Positions 36,701 to 44,395 of a DNA stretch of 55,098 nt are shown here, in pieces. Within the stretch, counting starts at the first letter, position 1, and every line of letters begins with the position of its first letter. The stretch lies in contig JAJEIE010000037.1 in NCBI GenBank assembly GCA_022827625.1, positions 1-55,098 on the forward strand. Direction: 5' to 3'. The position numbers were made by a program, and so were the translations under genes. Origin of the DNA: Candidatus Poribacteria bacterium (GTDB taxonomy: Bacteria; Poribacteria; WGA-4E; WGA-3G). The notes beneath the pieces are model-generated. The model worked only from the letters and a program-made list of their open reading frames with translations, made no database searches and was not told the origin of the DNA.

Positions 36701-38066
36701 CTATGCTATCGTGCTACCTAAAGGGATGGCAGAACTGCTGAAAATCACTGAAAGCGATATGGGGAAGGCGACGGTCTCTGTGTACGGCGCAGACTTTACC
36801 GTTGTTGGTGTTCTTGGCATCGGTTTCAAGGACCTCACAGACAACGATGGTGAAGAACTAACACCTGTTGACTATCAGTTGATGCAACAGCAGCGGAGCC
36901 GTGGAGCAACCGGTGATGAAACACTCGAAGGTGAGTTACAGAAATATCTCCACCTTACACCGGATAGCGTTGCTATCCTGCCCTACGAAGTCGTCATGAA
37001 CCAAGGTGGCACCCTCCGAAGTGTCGCTGTTAACATGGAACCCCAAACGGATGATCCACAGTTGTTAAGTTCGATTGATAAGCTGGATCTCATCATGGCA
37101 CCGCTCATGAACCGCATCGCTCTTGACTTCTTCGTTGGTCGTGATAAAGACACATATCTCTATAGTAGCATCGGAATGACAAGTTTCAGTGGGATGGGCA
37201 ATCTATTCGTACCGATCCTAATCGCTGCGCTTATCGTACTTAATACGATGCTTGGGGCAGTCTATGAGCGGGTCCGAGAAATTAGCATTTACAGCTCCGT
37301 CGGACTCGCCCCGGTACATATCGCCTTCCTCTTCCTCGCAGAGGCGTGTGTCTACGCTATCGTCGGTGCCGTGCTTGGGTACCTCATGGGACAAGCAATC
37401 GCAACAACCCTCGTAAACTTTGGATGGCTCGCTGGGTTGACACTCAACTATTCCTCAATGTCAACTGTCGTTGCGACGATTATCGTCATGATTGTTGTTC
37501 TACTGAGTACCCTATATCCAGCAATTAAAGCCTCACGTATGGCGGTTCCCGATATCGAACGTAAATGGAAACTCCCAGAACCCGAAGGCGATGTCTGGCA
37601 TTTCAACCTTCCGTTTACCGTCCTTGAAGAGGAAGCACTCGGTCTGAACGTATTCATGCGGGACTACTTCGAGGCACACGCAGACGAGTCTGCCAGCGAT
37701 TTTTATACCGATCAGGTCGCCTTCAGCGCGGTGGAATCTGAAGATGCCTATCAAATTGGTATGATGGTATGGTTAGCACCTTATGATTTAGGTGTAAGCC
37801 AGTCTATCCAGTTCGTTACATCGCCTGTAGGTGGAGAAGAGGAAGACCTCTATAAGATCACACTCGATGTACATCGTGAGAGCGGCGAGATCGCCTCTTG
37901 GAAACGTGTGAACCGACGTTTCCTCAATCTATTGCGGAAACAACTGCTGATTTGGCGGACATTCAGTGTCGATATCCGGGCAGAATTCCATGAACGCGGT
38001 AGAACAGAAGGAACAGACGAACCGGCAACAGGACAACTCGAGCCAGTCCCGACACCAGCGGATTAA
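30717..38066 (+). CDS. Giant M28-like / LysM / FtsX-type permease fusion protein
   Basis: 2449 residues. A signal-anchor lies at 28-48. Residues 66-530 form an M28-peptidase-like region with a PA domain. A LysM module is at 163-208. A second LysM (from 236) is split by three DGIDND-type Ca-binding motifs (273-285, 301-313, 320-332) and resumes at AHIFIPKG (342-349). The peptidase metal motifs are degraded: AHYDS reads AYYDS (462-466), GADDN reads GADPT (476-480), and the EE pair is lost at VDGHFQGLAG. Residues 550-1050 are helical and charged. Three membrane spans lie at 1670-1745 and one near 1800, then a MacB-like periplasmic domain. The last 2160-2260 are an FtsX-type three-helix core with REISIYSSVGL, then a 150-aa soluble tail. 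Probably works with the ATPase at 42461. Confidence 0.88.
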   Translation: MKIHNRSQQDPRHFNVITNLTAQRMGVSHALILCLSILLISGLCHTAYTQTVSSTGMQTAAIQIRDDLSIGNIRKDIARLSSLESRVTGYPQSASGSKYIFDRFVEIGLQNVESREFPVTVPIDHGDSVVEIVSPDGTVLHSFKLTPLWPNLVRTSLLADGIKHTVLAGETLQDIAASYQISEEVILANERNKFLPSPVVEGNSVYIPTGGLSGPLLYGDDGELADFNGTNIGGFWHKLQDGDTLTSLARRYRITEASITDDVLNEHLQKASDGIDNDEDGTIDEYGEIPLLSEILGWATDGIDNDADGWTDEIPGDATDGIDNNQDGHIDESGEFVAASEAHIFIPKGAIVLLDFNSSTRYINATMLGGTAIIFIEPETTIRGEAENKFGTVPANIPRFWISKADADFLTNLLEQEHNAGNQVNARVRGKMTWERRVGQNIRGFLEGGDPSLRDELIVLTAYYDSMSIVPAMAPGADPTCGVATLMELARLFSLPEYRPGYSILFVAVDGHFQGLAGMRAFMEGIGQDIVGSDTDSPGTPTMHGLRRGLSTDVIEFEELGRRLLLSIDRSVLVDLPSDFFHGIHNVKSDLESLTTTLDGLAETRSEIETLTNQQRDFSERQKKQADKNRKREKQEFTGEEKSILLANLARSKKEALQTTHFLRDIVEELAAVRTVALNTSRTAQRELIETLALPIARLDTWAVAKLIRAIETGMADEYATHPNDAYLIPVQQGSGWNIPVPSDLPEELVPDIEMLNQTLADWEMSDKRKFALMWTPEKIMDRHLDLHGLTDAKLARKVLREADNSLEVAIQAEAQLLEKILAQIPDSKASEDQIKASIRKLKETPMSQEDTNMLLYSGKFLSNAGIERLNTIDTQLRQRLNESEDLTDAAVLITDLLKDKQSIFEIGLRNARLERTRTQNLMATAETLGREYLDEEKLILKNYLSDTETEQALKLRAHISSHIKEADLLAIVKRRSEADIIALENLIERLSTLDTDLDTETKTLLRDNMLTLRNARFRNIQSRIEKMLRIDTGEYNRKLGQIEAAIALQDLFNRYYTSLYISIDLSSQSDQFGVFNKGWFYDQQPEFVLRREFASIGNQLASYAEDADFGVRVRKLWQWTDDQIRQAVMARQWTVAGGISDKSALEGKTLETLLSSHFSKLTGLSGVSRLMKMQFEQWRNQGEPSEDMLKDMDYIRKEVERFIRNDVRTAKKNRKNNIRTREQLDAMLRLRHEDPETFSDDEIEDIKTLISIVGLGGDSNFVNAISASGGKTWKTYIPGKIAFDSEVATLVGKTGIAFATIEDARVLTDTPLDTIDRVDLHEGGNLHQQAQTLASLLIQALRDEEMPTAARVGNFYCNLFGDVVEFDARESALPNKPVPYPILTLRRKHKTMMGVRGDLFVMGDNKGNFEVAGLAMEGRATRRLRGLQEVEAYILDPDSGDIIYAPDLGNYGAKLLPNQIPINTRRRGCRVVTFPCVSTTIYDLVDQRYLRTLRELEVYDALTDSAPEKFGMSKPWQQEGVSAAEPIALVYSEPNTRIKVGMAYGQIGKRLLLIKATKSGMKNPTLYTGEGFVVRENGRIRLTPYVVVRDMWWLDENRSQLYKRFGISSDRLDKLHQFANEYLARAETELLQNDYQQALKLARAAWGYESRAYPDVKQTGNDVVNGVMFYLALLMPFAYFMERLIFGFPNIHKQILGSFGIFLLVFFFLSQVHPAFQITTTPVIILIAFVVLALTVIVISIIVRKFEEQLEKIRQEGSKVYKADVGRLSASAAAFSLGISNMRKRKGRTILTCCTLVILTFTVISFTSVRTFMHPNRTSLPQVTPRYTGLLIRDQYWRPLEEPVLTSVLNDMQKTQITLTALERLLERKNEILVKQGQQPVNIAEEIATLEQGGFIEKVDEESVVVVRNSVAPRAWYQSSGTGDQSFVQLTRTTNPADPSPPTHPLTGEALTFAANMLVGMNEAEPDVSGINRYLQYGKWFNPVDAGEWPTEWPYAIVLPKGMAELLKITESDMGKATVSVYGADFTVVGVLGIGFKDLTDNDGEELTPVDYQLMQQQRSRGATGDETLEGELQKYLHLTPDSVAILPYEVVMNQGGTLRSVAVNMEPQTDDPQLLSSIDKLDLIMAPLMNRIALDFFVGRDKDTYLYSSIGMTSFSGMGNLFVPILIAALIVLNTMLGAVYERVREISIYSSVGLAPVHIAFLFLAEACVYAIVGAVLGYLMGQAIATTLVNFGWLAGLTLNYSSMSTVVATIIVMIVVLLSTLYPAIKASRMAVPDIERKWKLPEPEGDVWHFNLPFTVLEEEALGLNVFMRDYFEAHADESASDFYTDQVAFSAVESEDAYQIGMMVWLAPYDLGVSQSIQFVTSPVGGEEEDLYKITLDVHRESGEIASWKRVNRRFLNLLRKQLLIWRTFSVDIRAEFHERGRTEGTDEPATGQLEPVPTPAD

Positions 38067-38069
38067 AGT

Positions 38070-38226
38070 TTTTTAAAATATTAAATCTGGGCTGCCCTCC
38101 ACTACGTTTTGGGCAGGTTTTTGGTGAACTTCAAACGAAAATTAGTAGTATGTAATAACTCCCAAACCCAGCACAGAATTAACCAGAAACCATCGTGAAA
38201 CGTAGTGGAACGATGCTCAGCGTACT
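38070..38226. repeat. Hairpin-ended intergenic element, copy 2
   Basis: It fills the gap 38067-38238. Left hairpin: CTGCCC, TCCACTACGTTTT, GGGCAG (38092-38116, minus-strand orientation), followed by GTTTTTGG, so it may also terminate the giant gene. Right hairpin: CATCGT, GAAACGTAGTGGA, ACGATG, CTCAG (38191-38220). Confidence 0.75.
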
Positions 38227-38238
38227 ATAGCTAAAAAA

Positions 38239-38427
38239 ATGGAAAAATTAGCGAGTCTTATCATCATCATTGGCACTTTCTTATGGCTGTTCAGCATTTT
38301 CGTCTTTGAAGGACGCTGGCAGTGGCAGATGTTCTCAGCACTTGTGCTGACAGTTGGCATCTTCACGGCGCATTTCTGGGAAGAATTGCGAGATACAGAC
38401 AGCCCTGAAGAGTCAGGCGAAGAGTAA
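38239..38427 (+). CDS. Small two-span membrane protein
   Basis: 62 residues with two hydrophobic segments (about 5-24 and 33-48) and an acidic tail, ELRDTDSPEESGEE. No family is recognised. It lies between the giant permease and the OPT-like protein, all in one direction, and may be an accessory subunit. The ATG follows an A-rich tract without a Shine-Dalgarno. Confidence 0.65.
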   Translation: MEKLASLIIIIGTFLWLFSIFVFEGRWQWQMFSALVLTVGIFTAHFWEELRDTDSPEESGEE

Positions 38428-38431
38428 AGAT

Positions 38432-38512
38432 TAGTTATCAGCTGTCAGTTATCGGTTGTTTGAAAGAAAAATTCTTACCGATAACTGATAACCGATAACC
38501 GATAACTAATAG
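38432..38512. repeat. Heptamer-armed inverted-repeat element
   Basis: The left arm AGTTATCAGCTGTCAGTTAT pairs with the right arm built of tandem heptamers TGATAAC, CGATAAC, CGATAAC (38480-38508). It fills the gap up to the AAGGAG of the next gene. Confidence 0.75.
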
Positions 38513-38528
38513 AAGGAGAACTTTCAAC

Positions 38529-40517
38529 TTGGCGAGAGAAAGAGTATCACAAGCAGATGAATGGCAAGCTTGGGCGCAGCGATACGACATTGAAGGCGGT
38601 ATCCGTACCTTTGAGTCGGGGCTAACGGTCAAGGTGTTTGTTGGCGCACTTTTCGTTGGCTTGCTGATGATGCCTGGCTCCATCTATCTCAGTTACGTAT
38701 CCGGTCAATCTGGTGCTGAAGCGGCACCTTGGGTTGCCGTTATTCTATTTACCGAACTCGCACGGCGTTCCTTCACAACCGCCCGGCGGCAGGAGCTTTA
38801 TATGCTCCTCGGATTAACGGGTGCCGCCGTTGGTAGTGGAATGCAGTACCGGAACTTTATCTGGTACGCCTATTTTATCAATACACCACAAGCAGCGTCT
38901 TACGAAATCGCAGATAAAATCCCAGAGTGGATTGTGCCTGCCGGTGACTCTGTCGGTGTCCTTACGCGAAGTCTGCTGCACCCAGACTGGTTTCTGCCTA
39001 TTGCTATCTATCTTGCCGGTAAGCTGCTCGGCACGTTGCGTTTCGTTAGCGGACAATACATTTTGTTCCGACTCACGGCTGACTTGGAGCGGCTCCCATA
39101 TCCGATGGCACCCATTGCCGCACAAGGGGCAACCGCACTCGCAGAAACAACAGGTAAAGAAGAGACTTGGCGATGGCGCGTCTTCTCTATCGGATCCATG
39201 GCTGGGTTAATCTGGGGATTCCTCTATATCGGTGTGCCTTCATTGACCGGGGTCATGATGAGCCAACCGATTGAGATCTTGAAAATCCCGTGGATAGATT
39301 TCACGCAGAGCATTGAAGGTTTCGCACCCACAGGTGTCTTCGCGCTCCGAACCGATTTCGGGCAGATGCTCATCGGGTTCGTGATGCCATTCCCGATTAT
39401 CATGTCGGAGTTCATAACCGCAATCGCATCGCAATTTATCTTGAACCCACAAATCCTATACCGGTATGAGATCCTCCACCAGTGGAACCCAGGATTGGAT
39501 GTCCGTGGCGTTACTTTATTCAACAATCTGGATTTCTGGTTTAGTTACGGCATGGGTAAATCCTTTAGTCTCGCTGTCGTCGGTATGGCAGCTTCGATTC
39601 CGATGCTCTTTAAACTTCGGAAAGCTCAGAAAAGCGCAGGCGAACGTGGATCCTTCGCAACGCCTCCAAATCGAGGGGATTTCCCGATATGGTTGATGGG
39701 CTTAATGTGGCTCGTCGGTATGGCTGGCTTCGTTTGGCTTATTCATTGGATGGTCCCGAATTTCCCGCTCAGTTTCTTGCTCGGCTACGCGTTCCTGTAC
39801 ACGCCGATTAATTCCTATATCACGGCGCGGACTTTTGGGGTCCTCGGACGAGACCTTTTTGAAATCCCATACCTCCATGAAATTACCTTTATCTTGAGTC
39901 GCTACGAAGAGATAGACATCTGGTTTGCACCACTACCAGACGAAGATTACGGACGTGGTACACAAGGGTGGCGCGTGCTCGAATTGACCGGCACAACCTT
40001 TACCTCAAACCTTGCAGGTACACTCCTTATTATGCCGATCTTGCTCGTCAGTGGGATTGTCGTCCTCCACTTTATCTGGAAGATTGCCCCCATTCCGAGC
40101 GCACAGTACCCGTTCGCACAGATGATGTGGCCCATTAACGCTACAAACGAGGCACTCTGGAAAACATCACTACGGGACGGAAATAGCGAAATGCTTCAGG
40201 CGATTCGCGGCGATTATGTCTCCGCCGGATTTACCTCAAGTCTCGCACTCTACGGTATGCTGTGGGTCTTTAAATTACCTTCAATGTGGTTTTACGGTAT
40301 CGTCGGGGGTATCGGGTCAGACCCAGGCAGTATGGTAGCCCGACTCCTCGGCGCAATTATCGGGCGGTTCTATATGATTAAACGCTTCGGAATGCGGCGC
40401 TGGTATATGTTCAATCCGGTACTTGCAGCCGGATTCGCCTGCGGGGTCGGTCTCATCGGTATGGGAACCGTGGCAATTGCACTTGTTTCCAAAGCTGTTA
40501 TCGTAAAACCGTTTTAA
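38529..40517 (+). CDS. Large polytopic membrane protein, OPT/DUF6785-like
   Basis: 662 residues, about 14 hydrophobic segments, with conserved pieces resembling the 9827-11809 protein: ELARRSFTTARRQELYMLLGL, LERLPYPMAPIAAQG and SLALYGMLWVFKLPSMWFYG. It belongs with OPT-related DUF6784/6785 membrane proteins. The substrate is unknown. The start is TTG 38529, with AAGGAG 9 nt upstream; there is no in-frame ATG before the first membrane span. It lies inside the gene run of the giant FtsX fusion and the LolD-type ATPase, suggesting a shared envelope-related function. Confidence 0.8.
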   Translation: MARERVSQADEWQAWAQRYDIEGGIRTFESGLTVKVFVGALFVGLLMMPGSIYLSYVSGQSGAEAAPWVAVILFTELARRSFTTARRQELYMLLGLTGAAVGSGMQYRNFIWYAYFINTPQAASYEIADKIPEWIVPAGDSVGVLTRSLLHPDWFLPIAIYLAGKLLGTLRFVSGQYILFRLTADLERLPYPMAPIAAQGATALAETTGKEETWRWRVFSIGSMAGLIWGFLYIGVPSLTGVMMSQPIEILKIPWIDFTQSIEGFAPTGVFALRTDFGQMLIGFVMPFPIIMSEFITAIASQFILNPQILYRYEILHQWNPGLDVRGVTLFNNLDFWFSYGMGKSFSLAVVGMAASIPMLFKLRKAQKSAGERGSFATPPNRGDFPIWLMGLMWLVGMAGFVWLIHWMVPNFPLSFLLGYAFLYTPINSYITARTFGVLGRDLFEIPYLHEITFILSRYEEIDIWFAPLPDEDYGRGTQGWRVLELTGTTFTSNLAGTLLIMPILLVSGIVVLHFIWKIAPIPSAQYPFAQMMWPINATNEALWKTSLRDGNSEMLQAIRGDYVSAGFTSSLALYGMLWVFKLPSMWFYGIVGGIGSDPGSMVARLLGAIIGRFYMIKRFGMRRWYMFNPVLAAGFACGVGLIGMGTVAIALVSKAVIVKPF

Positions 40518-40518
40518 A

Positions 40519-40680
40519 TAGTTGTCGGTTGTCGGTTGTCAGTTTTCAGTAAGAGATTGACAATCGATAACCATTTATCTGACAATCAATAACTATGGCA
40601 GACAACTATCAGCGTCAAAAAGATGTTAACAGCCTTAGTGAAAAAACTTAAAAAACCGACAACCGATAACCAATAACTAT
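40519..40680. repeat. Heptamer-armed inverted-repeat element
   Basis: The left arm has heptamers TTGTCGG, TTGTCGG, TTGTCAG (40521-40541). The right arm ends ACCGACAACCGATAACCAAT, 11 nt before the ATG at 40687. An internal copy of the arm word lies near 40565-40595. Confidence 0.7.
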
Positions 40681-40686
40681 AAAAAG

Positions 40687-41721
40687 ATGGACTGGACCGT
40701 TTTTGGCTGGGCAGGCATACAACTCGAAATTCCGACAACTTGGGAACTCAGTGGACTCAGTGGCGACCAGAAAACGGGTTACTTGCGACTCGACGACGCT
40801 GAAATGCCGCGTCTCGAACTCAAATGGGCACACACCCGACGCAAAAAACCGGACATGCACGCAACGCTCGACGAATATTTTAAGCTGATTCGTAAAACCT
40901 ACAAGAAAGGTGCTGAACTTTCTTTCCGTCGAAACGTTAATTTCATCAAAGATCCTGAGTTTTTTGAGGGACGTACCGTCCTCGGTTTTAGTTGGAAAGG
41001 CAGTATTCGTGCCAATGGATTGATCTTCCACGCCGGAAAACGGATCACGATTGTCCAAGTGATGGGGCGACTCAAAGAAAACTTGCGTCCGACAGTCCTC
41101 CGTATCTTTCAATCAATCACCGATCACAGAAACGCGCCACAGACGCTTTGGAGTGCCTATGGGCTTAAATTAGGGGTTCCCAGAGAATACAAATTAGAAC
41201 GTCAGAAACTGTTGAGTGGCTATTTGCTGTTCGCTTTCGTCGCGAAAAAAGAACGTTTTCAAAGCGTGATAAAACTCGCTAAATCGGCAAGCGATCGCCT
41301 ACGGAATAATGGCACAGTTGAATACAAAGCGTCTCCATCGCCTGACAGAGGAAGTCTCAGTATCGAGCGATACGGACCCGCAGAGGTGATGCTAAGTGAC
41401 TACACAGACACACCGAACCCGCTTGAGGCATGGTTCCGCGCCAAATACGCAAAAGCAATTCGCGGCTACGGGTTTGAAGTAACATCACACACAGATGCCG
41501 AAGACGATTACCTTACACTTATTGGACAACAGACACGGCTCTACGATGGTATACCACTTACACCGGTATTAATGCTCGACAAACTCTCTAAACGGACAAC
41601 GCTTGTCTTTCATTTATGGCGATGTAATGACTCTAACCGTATCTATGTTATCCAGTCTATCAGTCATACCGACGCATCCTCGACCGTCCAAAAGGTAGCT
41701 GAGAGTATTGAATGCCATTGA
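40687..41721 (+). CDS. Two-repeat soluble protein of unknown function
   Basis: 344 residues; not recognised. Two similar halves can be seen. The first starts WAGIQLEIPTTWELSG and the second AYGLKLGVPREYKLER, each followed by GYL-LxF-like strands. This suggests duplicated PsbP/DUF1795-like alpha-beta domains. There is no signal peptide, so it is presumably cytoplasmic. It stands between the OPT-like membrane protein and the PqqD-like gene in a single-direction run. The ATG has no Shine-Dalgarno; the upstream repeat arm ends just before it. Confidence 0.65.
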   Translation: MDWTVFGWAGIQLEIPTTWELSGLSGDQKTGYLRLDDAEMPRLELKWAHTRRKKPDMHATLDEYFKLIRKTYKKGAELSFRRNVNFIKDPEFFEGRTVLGFSWKGSIRANGLIFHAGKRITIVQVMGRLKENLRPTVLRIFQSITDHRNAPQTLWSAYGLKLGVPREYKLERQKLLSGYLLFAFVAKKERFQSVIKLAKSASDRLRNNGTVEYKASPSPDRGSLSIERYGPAEVMLSDYTDTPNPLEAWFRAKYAKAIRGYGFEVTSHTDAEDDYLTLIGQQTRLYDGIPLTPVLMLDKLSKRTTLVFHLWRCNDSNRIYVIQSISHTDASSTVQKVAESIECH

Positions 41722-41729
41722 TCGTTTTT

Positions 41730-41868
41730 GGTTAAGAGGTTATAAGTTATAAGTTAAGAGGCGTTCTGGTAACAATTGACCCAACGTTGGTGTACCCCAA
41801 GATAGAAAGATCGTTATACGTTATCCTCTTAGCCAATAACTTAAAACTATTAACCGATAACCAGAAAA
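41730..41868. repeat. Heptamer-armed inverted-repeat element
   Basis: The left arm has GTTATAA heptamers followed by GTTAAGAG. The core begins GGTAACAATTGACC and ends GATCGTTAT, and the right arm is CTCTTAGCCAATAACTTAAA with further heptamers up to 41865. Confidence 0.7.
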
Positions 41869-41871
41869 AAA

Positions 41872-42339
41872 ATGCTAAACAGACTCCTATACACCCTCAA
41901 ACTTAAGAAACGTCCTGATGTGGATCGCACACAGGTCATGAAATCGTTTCCTGTGCGCAATCAGTTGATTACATGGGAGATAGACGACAAAGGCGAAGCG
42001 TCGCTTGTTGTCCCCCAGAAAGATAAACTCTGGATCCGACTTGCCAGCAAATTCTTCATGCTTCCAAATAAGAGAGTGATTGTGTTGGATTCCATCGGGA
42101 GTTATGTATGGCAGAAGTGTGACGGTAAGCATACCATTTCACAGATCGTCAAAGCGGTTCAAAATCAGTACCAACTGACCCGAAAAGAGGCTGAAACGTC
42201 GCTTTTTACGTTTATGCAGCAGCTCGGCAAACGGAACTTCATCGGGTTCGCCATCCCTGACAACCGACAAAACGCGCCGGCAACACCAGAACCCGAACCT
42301 GAAAAACAGGGCATTTTTGGATTCCTACAGAAACGGTAA
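41872..42339 (+). CDS. PqqD-family protein
   Basis: 155 residues. The centre (about 25-110) matches the PqqD fold: conserved WEIDDKGEASLVVP, VIVLDSIGSYVWQKCDGKHT, then SQIVKAV and a helical C-terminal part ending FIGF. PqqD-like domains are peptide chaperones (RiPP recognition elements) that bind precursor peptides for modification enzymes. Here no radical SAM enzyme or precursor is adjacent, so another peptide- or protein-binding role in the permease operon is possible. The C-terminus is a Pro/Glu linker plus GIFGFLQKR. No Shine-Dalgarno is seen. Confidence 0.8.
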   Translation: MLNRLLYTLKLKKRPDVDRTQVMKSFPVRNQLITWEIDDKGEASLVVPQKDKLWIRLASKFFMLPNKRVIVLDSIGSYVWQKCDGKHTISQIVKAVQNQYQLTRKEAETSLFTFMQQLGKRNFIGFAIPDNRQNAPATPEPEPEKQGIFGFLQKR

Positions 42340-42341
42340 GT

Positions 42342-42445
42342 AATAAAGTTGTAAAGTGTGCTAAAGTGCAGCTAAAGTCATTGGAATACAAACATAACTT
42401 TACGGACTCCAGAACACTTCCAACTTGCGAATTTTTAATTGGCAT
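42342..42445. repeat. Intergenic inverted repeat with AAAGTG words
   Basis: The left side AAGTTGTAAAGTGTGCTAAAG is partly complementary to the right side CAGAACACTTCCAACTTGCG. The segment ACACTTCCAACTTGCGAA near 42413-42431 recurs almost identically at 48015-48035. Confidence 0.5.
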
Positions 42446-42460
42446 CTACTGGAGAAAAAA

Positions 42461-43273
42461 ATGAACATACCGACAGAAATCGGCGACGTTAACGCGATTC
42501 TCGCCGAAACACCAGAAAAGTTCCAGCGCGTCCTGCCAAAAGAAAATACAGTCCGCGTGCGGAACCTCATTAAACGCTATGAGATGGGGACACAGACCGT
42601 TGATGCGCTCCGCGGTGTCAATTTCCAGATTCAACGCGGCGAATACATCTCCATCATGGGTCCCTCTGGTTCAGGAAAATCAACGCTTTTCAATATGATT
42701 GGTGGACTCGATAAACCGACCGAAGGCAGAGTCTACATTGACGAAGTAGACATCGCACAGCTCGATGCCTACGAACTCGCATGGCTCCGCTGTCGAAAGA
42801 TTGGTTATATCTTCCAGGCTTTCAATCTCATCCCCGTTATGACGGCACTCGAAAATGTTTCACTGCCGATGATCTTTGCGGGTATGAGTGCCGACGAAAG
42901 CAGGGAAAAAGGCGTTGATCTGCTTTCACTCGTTGGACTCGGTGATCGTGTACAACACAAACCGTTAGAACTCTCCGGCGGACAGCAACAGCGTGTTGCA
43001 ATCGCACGTTCCCTCGCGAACGATCCAGCGATTGTTCTCGCCGATGAACCGACAGGAAACCTCGACACCAAAACCGGGTTAGAAATCATTGCATTGCTCC
43101 GTCGACTTAACGTGGAAAACGGCGTAACCATCATCACCGCGACACACGACCACAAGATGTTAGATGTTTCCGACCGTATCTTCCACATGGCGGACGGTAA
43201 AGTGGACAAGATGGAATCTCGAGATGAGATTGATCTCCGCGTCGGGAAATTAGACGGTGAAGAAGTGGGGTAA
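42461..43273 (+). CDS. ABC transporter ATP-binding protein, LolD/MacB type
   Basis: 270 residues from ATG 42461 (GGAG 7 nt upstream). Complete nucleotide-binding domain: Walker A GPSGSGKST (67-75), Q-loop FQAFNLIP, signature LSGGQQQRVAIA (171-182), Walker B IVLADEPTGNLD (191-202), H-loop TATHDHK. The sequence around the signature and GNLDTKTG is typical of the LolD/FtsE/MacB subgroup that drives type VII (FtsX-type) permeases. The only FtsX-type permease upstream in the run is the giant fusion protein, so they are likely partners. It has a 30-aa N-terminal extension. The stop is followed directly by the ATG of the next gene. Confidence 0.93.
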   Translation: MNIPTEIGDVNAILAETPEKFQRVLPKENTVRVRNLIKRYEMGTQTVDALRGVNFQIQRGEYISIMGPSGSGKSTLFNMIGGLDKPTEGRVYIDEVDIAQLDAYELAWLRCRKIGYIFQAFNLIPVMTALENVSLPMIFAGMSADESREKGVDLLSLVGLGDRVQHKPLELSGGQQQRVAIARSLANDPAIVLADEPTGNLDTKTGLEIIALLRRLNVENGVTIITATHDHKMLDVSDRIFHMADGKVDKMESRDEIDLRVGKLDGEEVG

Positions 43274-44395
43274 ATGACTATCTACAAACGCCTCGGCATC
43301 CGCACAGTTATTAACGGCAACGCAACGCTCACGCGGCTCGGTGGTTCTATTATGCCACCTGAGGTTGTCGCTGCGATGGCGGACGCTGCCAAGCATTTCG
43401 TAAACATCATCGATCTCCAAAAACGGGTCGGTGAAGAAATTGCGAAACTTACCCACAACGAGGCGGCGTATGTCTCCTGTGGTGCCGCTGCTGCCCTGAC
43501 GCTCAGCACCGCTGCGTGTATCACTGGACTCGATGCTACCAAGCGCGAAAAATTACCGCACCTCGACGATTCAATGAAAAGTGAGGTTATTGTACACCGC
43601 CACGGTCGCGTCGGATACGATTTTGCAGTGCGACAGGTCGGCGTTAGATTTGTAGAAATCGGTGATGAAAACGGTACAACCCCCAACGAACTCGAAAACG
43701 CTATCACTGAAAAAACCGCTGCAATCTTTTACTTTGCGAATCCGAGTCGGGAACATCTCTGGGTCCCTTATGAACAAGCCAGCGCCATTGCCAAAAAGCA
43801 CGATGTTCCGCTTATCGTTGATGCCGCCGCGCAGCTGCCACCCCCAGAAAACTTATGGCGTTTCACACAGATGGGCGCGGATCTGGCACTCTTTAGCGGC
43901 GGAAAAGGATTACACGGTCCACAGAGTAGTGGATTAATCGTTGGAACAAAATCGCTGATTGAAGCGATCGCTTTCAACGGACCACCGAATCCGTTTATCG
44001 GTAGAGGCATGAAGGTCGGTAAAGAAGAGATGGTCGGGCTGCTCGCCGCTGTGGAGTGGTACCTCAATCAGGATCACGCGCAATTACAGCAATCTTACGA
44101 AGATCAGATTACTTATTATACTGCGGTTTTCAAGGACATTCAAGGCGTTACAGTACACCGCAGTTTCCCATCCGAAGCCGGGCAACCGATGCCGCGCACG
44201 GAAATCCAATTCGATGCCGAACGACTCGGTATCACACGAGACGAAATCCTGCAGCAGCTGCAAACAGGTGATCCGGCTATTGACATCGCAGGGACAGGCG
44301 CGAACGGTGTCTTTATCAATGGACAAACCCTAATGCCCGGAGAAATAGAAATTATCGCTAATAGACTAAAGGAAATTTTAGGAAAGAAAAAATGA
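43274..44395 (+). CDS. SelA-like PLP-dependent enzyme
   Basis: 373 residues of fold-type I. The Schiff-base lysine is K211 in FSGGKGLHGPQSSG and the pyridoxal-contacting Asp is D183 in VDAAAQLPP. The N-terminus INGNATLTRLGGSIMPPEV matches the SelA/D-glucosaminate-6-phosphate ammonia-lyase (DgaE) group. True selenocysteine synthase is larger, so a lyase on an amino sugar or amino acid is more likely. The ATG immediately follows the ABC ATPase stop codon, and its own stop overlaps the next start by 4 nt, so translation is tightly coupled. Confidence 0.85.
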   Translation: MTIYKRLGIRTVINGNATLTRLGGSIMPPEVVAAMADAAKHFVNIIDLQKRVGEEIAKLTHNEAAYVSCGAAAALTLSTAACITGLDATKREKLPHLDDSMKSEVIVHRHGRVGYDFAVRQVGVRFVEIGDENGTTPNELENAITEKTAAIFYFANPSREHLWVPYEQASAIAKKHDVPLIVDAAAQLPPPENLWRFTQMGADLALFSGGKGLHGPQSSGLIVGTKSLIEAIAFNGPPNPFIGRGMKVGKEEMVGLLAAVEWYLNQDHAQLQQSYEDQITYYTAVFKDIQGVTVHRSFPSEAGQPMPRTEIQFDAERLGITRDEILQQLQTGDPAIDIAGTGANGVFINGQTLMPGEIEIIANRLKEILGKKK

